Shown here piece after piece: positions 19,231 to 21,044 of a DNA stretch of 21,044 nucleotides. Each line of letters begins with the position of its first letter. Within the stretch, counting starts at the first letter, position 1. A model generated the notes under the pieces. The model ran no database searches. It was not told the origin of the DNA and worked only from the letters and a program-made list of their open reading frames with translations. The translations under genes and the position numbers were made by a program. The stretch covers positions 1 to 21,044 of the forward strand of contig JAGYYN010017641.1 in NCBI GenBank assembly GCA_021441665.1, in the 5' to 3' direction. Origin of the DNA: Euplotes cf. woodruffi 2 WChen-2021 (lineage: Eukaryota > Ciliophora > Spirotrichea > Euplotida > Euplotidae).

Positions 19231-20755
19231 ATGATCGTGGTGATCGACAAATCAAAAAATAATACAGGTAACGCAATACCAATGTACTCGAGGGCAGGCA
19301 AGTCTACAATCAGTCAATATTTGGCATTTTCGAGTAACACGGAGCCGAAACCTAAGAAAATGATTAACAGACGAAGAATTCCTAAACGTATGGACGAAGA
19401 AGAAAAAGCACTCTTTGACTTGATTGAATACGAAGAAATGAACTTACAAAAATTAATCGAAGACACGTCAAATAAAAAGAAAACAAAGAAAAACAAAGAT
19501 AACAACTCGATCGAGCTCAGAGCTTCGATCGAATCTCGGTAAGCTTTGATCTGACTTTTTAGCCCTGGGACTTCGAGCTTCATGGCGATTAGTCGAGAAA
19601 AATAGAGACAAAATATATAACAGCTCACAAACACCCGGAGTCGGAAAGTACAAACCTGTCTTTCAGCAATCACGATTCTCAAAAGTAATGAAGTTCAACC
19701 ACACGATTACTTTCTCAAGGGGCAAGAGCCAAGATAAAAAGAAAGTTGATGACCTGTGAGAAAGACTATTCAGGTCCACGCAGGGCAGGAACAACAGAGT
19801 CGATATAATCAACCAAATATATAGAAAAAGGGGAAATAAGAAATACCAATTCAACGAAGATAGAATCAACTTAATGTTAAGCACTTTCTGAAACAAATCG
19901 ATGGATAATACTAAACAACTGAATGCAAAAGACAGTCAAAACCAAGATAGCAGATGTAGTACTCCAATTTCTCCATCTAAAAAATTACTTAAACAAGCAG
20001 CTCGAAACAAAATGGCAGATCTAAATATTGAGTCTGTAAGTCGTTTTAAGAGTATTTTTATTTCAAATGATTTATCAATTAAAATTTTGAGTTTTGGCAT
20101 CATAAAAATTCACATTTTTCGAATTATTATTTTACATAATAATTTAACAGAGTCCAGAAGAACATTCACACAAAGCATCAGCTGAACGATTCAACGATAA
20201 AGCGAAAGAATCTCGCCTTTCGGGATACTTAAATAAAATGAGTGGATTGTAAGCATCTGTTTTTACTATTAATTCGTAGAAGAACATCTTCAGCATTTAA
20301 AAGGAACACGATGTTCATTTCGTCACCGACGAAGAACTCAAAAACAATTAATTTTATGATGAGGACAGCGAGCATAGCCAACAATCCTATGAGGGAGGAT
20401 AACAAATCGCTAATGAGTACATTAAAGTACGTCGGTTGCTTATTGAATTTAAATCCTGTTGTTAATATTATTAAGGACCGAGCACTGCTTCGCATACAAA
20501 AACTACTCTCTCGGTAGCGATTACCACTTGATTAAGAAAAGCATCAAAGACCAGCAGCGAGTGTCAAACAGCTTCGAAGTGGTAAAGAACAGTATCCAGC
20601 AATGTTCCTCGCACATTCCGAGCATTGAGTTTTCGAAAATTAGCTGCAGGGGAATTGAAGTATGCCCCAACAAGAAGAAAACTCGCGGCAGACGCAGACA
20701 GCCTTTCAAAGGCCCGAAGGTCAGACGCCAGCTACACGTGAAGCTTAATAAGTAG
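19231..20755 (+). CDS. Unknown basic protein with a TPGVGKY motif, +1 frameshift
   Basis: Five exons and one +1 shift give about 434 residues. Introns: 19539-19562 (24 nt, GTAAGC...TTTAG), 20036-20150 (115 nt), 20249-20279 (31 nt), 20427-20475 (49 nt). The frame after intron 1 reaches AAA-TAG at 19600-19605 and continues in +1 as RDKIYNSSQTPGVGKYKPVF. Two sense TGA codons follow (VDDL-x-ERLF and LSTF-x-NKSM). SQTPGVGKYKP resembles the Pro-Gly-rich STPGxGxY repeats of SHIPPO-type axonemal proteins, but only one copy is seen. The C-terminus is highly basic (NKKKTRGRRRQPFKGPKVRR). Function unknown. Start ATG 19231; stop TAG 20755. Confidence 0.75.
19600..19606 (+). other. +1 programmed frameshift site AAA-TAG-A
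   Basis: The upstream frame (RPGTSSFMAISREK) stops at TAG; skipping the T gives AGA GAC AAA and a long open frame. No intron fits. Confidence 0.7.
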
Positions 20756-21044
20756 GCTTTGCGGAGTATATTTTTTCAATTTGTACTAGAAGGAAATTTA
20801 AGCAAGGGTCGGGACTAATAAGTCAATATTTGGTCTTAATATTTTGGATTTTCAAACAAGGAGGAATTAATTATTTGATATCGATTAAAAAATTATATTT
20901 ACAGTTTTTTTTAACTCAATTAGTCTCTTAATTACTTAACTATGAATGAAGCAGAAGCTTAAAAGTACTTTTTTAGTTAATAAATTGAATATGGTAAAGT
21001 GAGTTAATTATTTAGCTCCACTCTTTTTAAATGCCTGCTCGAGG
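20756..21044. other. AT-rich 3' flank, no gene seen
   Basis: Contains an E-Cbs match on the minus strand (AATTGAAAAA, 20772-20781), 17 bp past the stop at 20755. The rest is AT-rich with no coding signal. Confidence 0.4.

Noticed and set aside
1-21044. TGA read as Trp (Blepharisma-type code)
   Set aside because: Only the WPRF site in XPF favours it. CTFxP repeats, the GFIKAF site and the YDCVTF site favour Cys, and AAA-TAA/TAG shifts point to Euplotes.
1-21044. Transposons (Tec-like), CRISPR arrays, telomere repeats
   Set aside because: No transposase or reverse transcriptase domain, no regularly spaced repeats and no C4A4 runs were seen.

Overview
The window looks like germline (micronuclear) DNA of a hypotrich-like ciliate of the genus Euplotes. 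Four signs point there. (1) In-frame TGA is read through in nearly every conserved gene, while TAA and TAG end genes; at several aligned sites Cys is the best reading. (2) Two genes change to the +1 frame exactly at AAA-TAA and AAA-TAG, the hallmark Euplotes frameshift signal. (3) Introns are tiny (24-56 nt is common). (4) Four coding regions are broken by insertions lacking GT-AG ends and bounded by direct repeats containing TA; removing each restores an uninterrupted protein, as expected of internal eliminated sequences (IESs). The somatic nucleus of Euplotes carries gene-sized chromosomes, so a dozen genes packed in 21 kb also fits germline DNA. No C4A4 telomere repeat is visible. The species and germline status are inferred, not proven.

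Layout: 1-463 (-) N-terminus of isoleucyl-tRNA synthetase; 476-1261 no protein gene, one possible small RNA; 1262-2248 (-) AP2-domain protein; 2505-4045 (-) SNF1/CAMK-like kinase; 4097-4222 (+) possible membrane micropeptide; 4688-5022 (-) small secreted-type protein; 5252-5990 (-) coiled-coil protein; 6063-6571 (+) WKF-domain (C7orf50-like) protein; 6605-6929 (-) small Tim chaperone with a +1 frameshift; 7213-10211 (+) large CTFxP-repeat protein with one IES; 10381-12445 (-) coiled-coil protein; 12674-13231 (-) a gene needing three +1 shifts; 13232-13859 a C-rich, then GC-rich structured stretch without a convincing gene; 13860-14150 (-) orphan exon; 14268-15650 (+) multi-exon gene with two IESs; 15294-15365 (-) tRNA-Asn inside an intron or IES of that gene; 15778-19098 (-) XPF/ERCC4 nuclease with one IES; 19231-20755 (+) unknown gene with a +1 frameshift; 20756-21044 AT-rich.

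The genes do not form a pathway; they are housekeeping and structural genes that would presumably be cut onto separate somatic chromosomes. Candidate chromosome-breakage motifs (HATTGAAaHH) lie close to several gene ends, best around 19231-20755. The features of most interest are the layered interruptions (introns, IESs and recoding sites in the same genes), the tRNA nested in another gene, and the GC-rich structured island.
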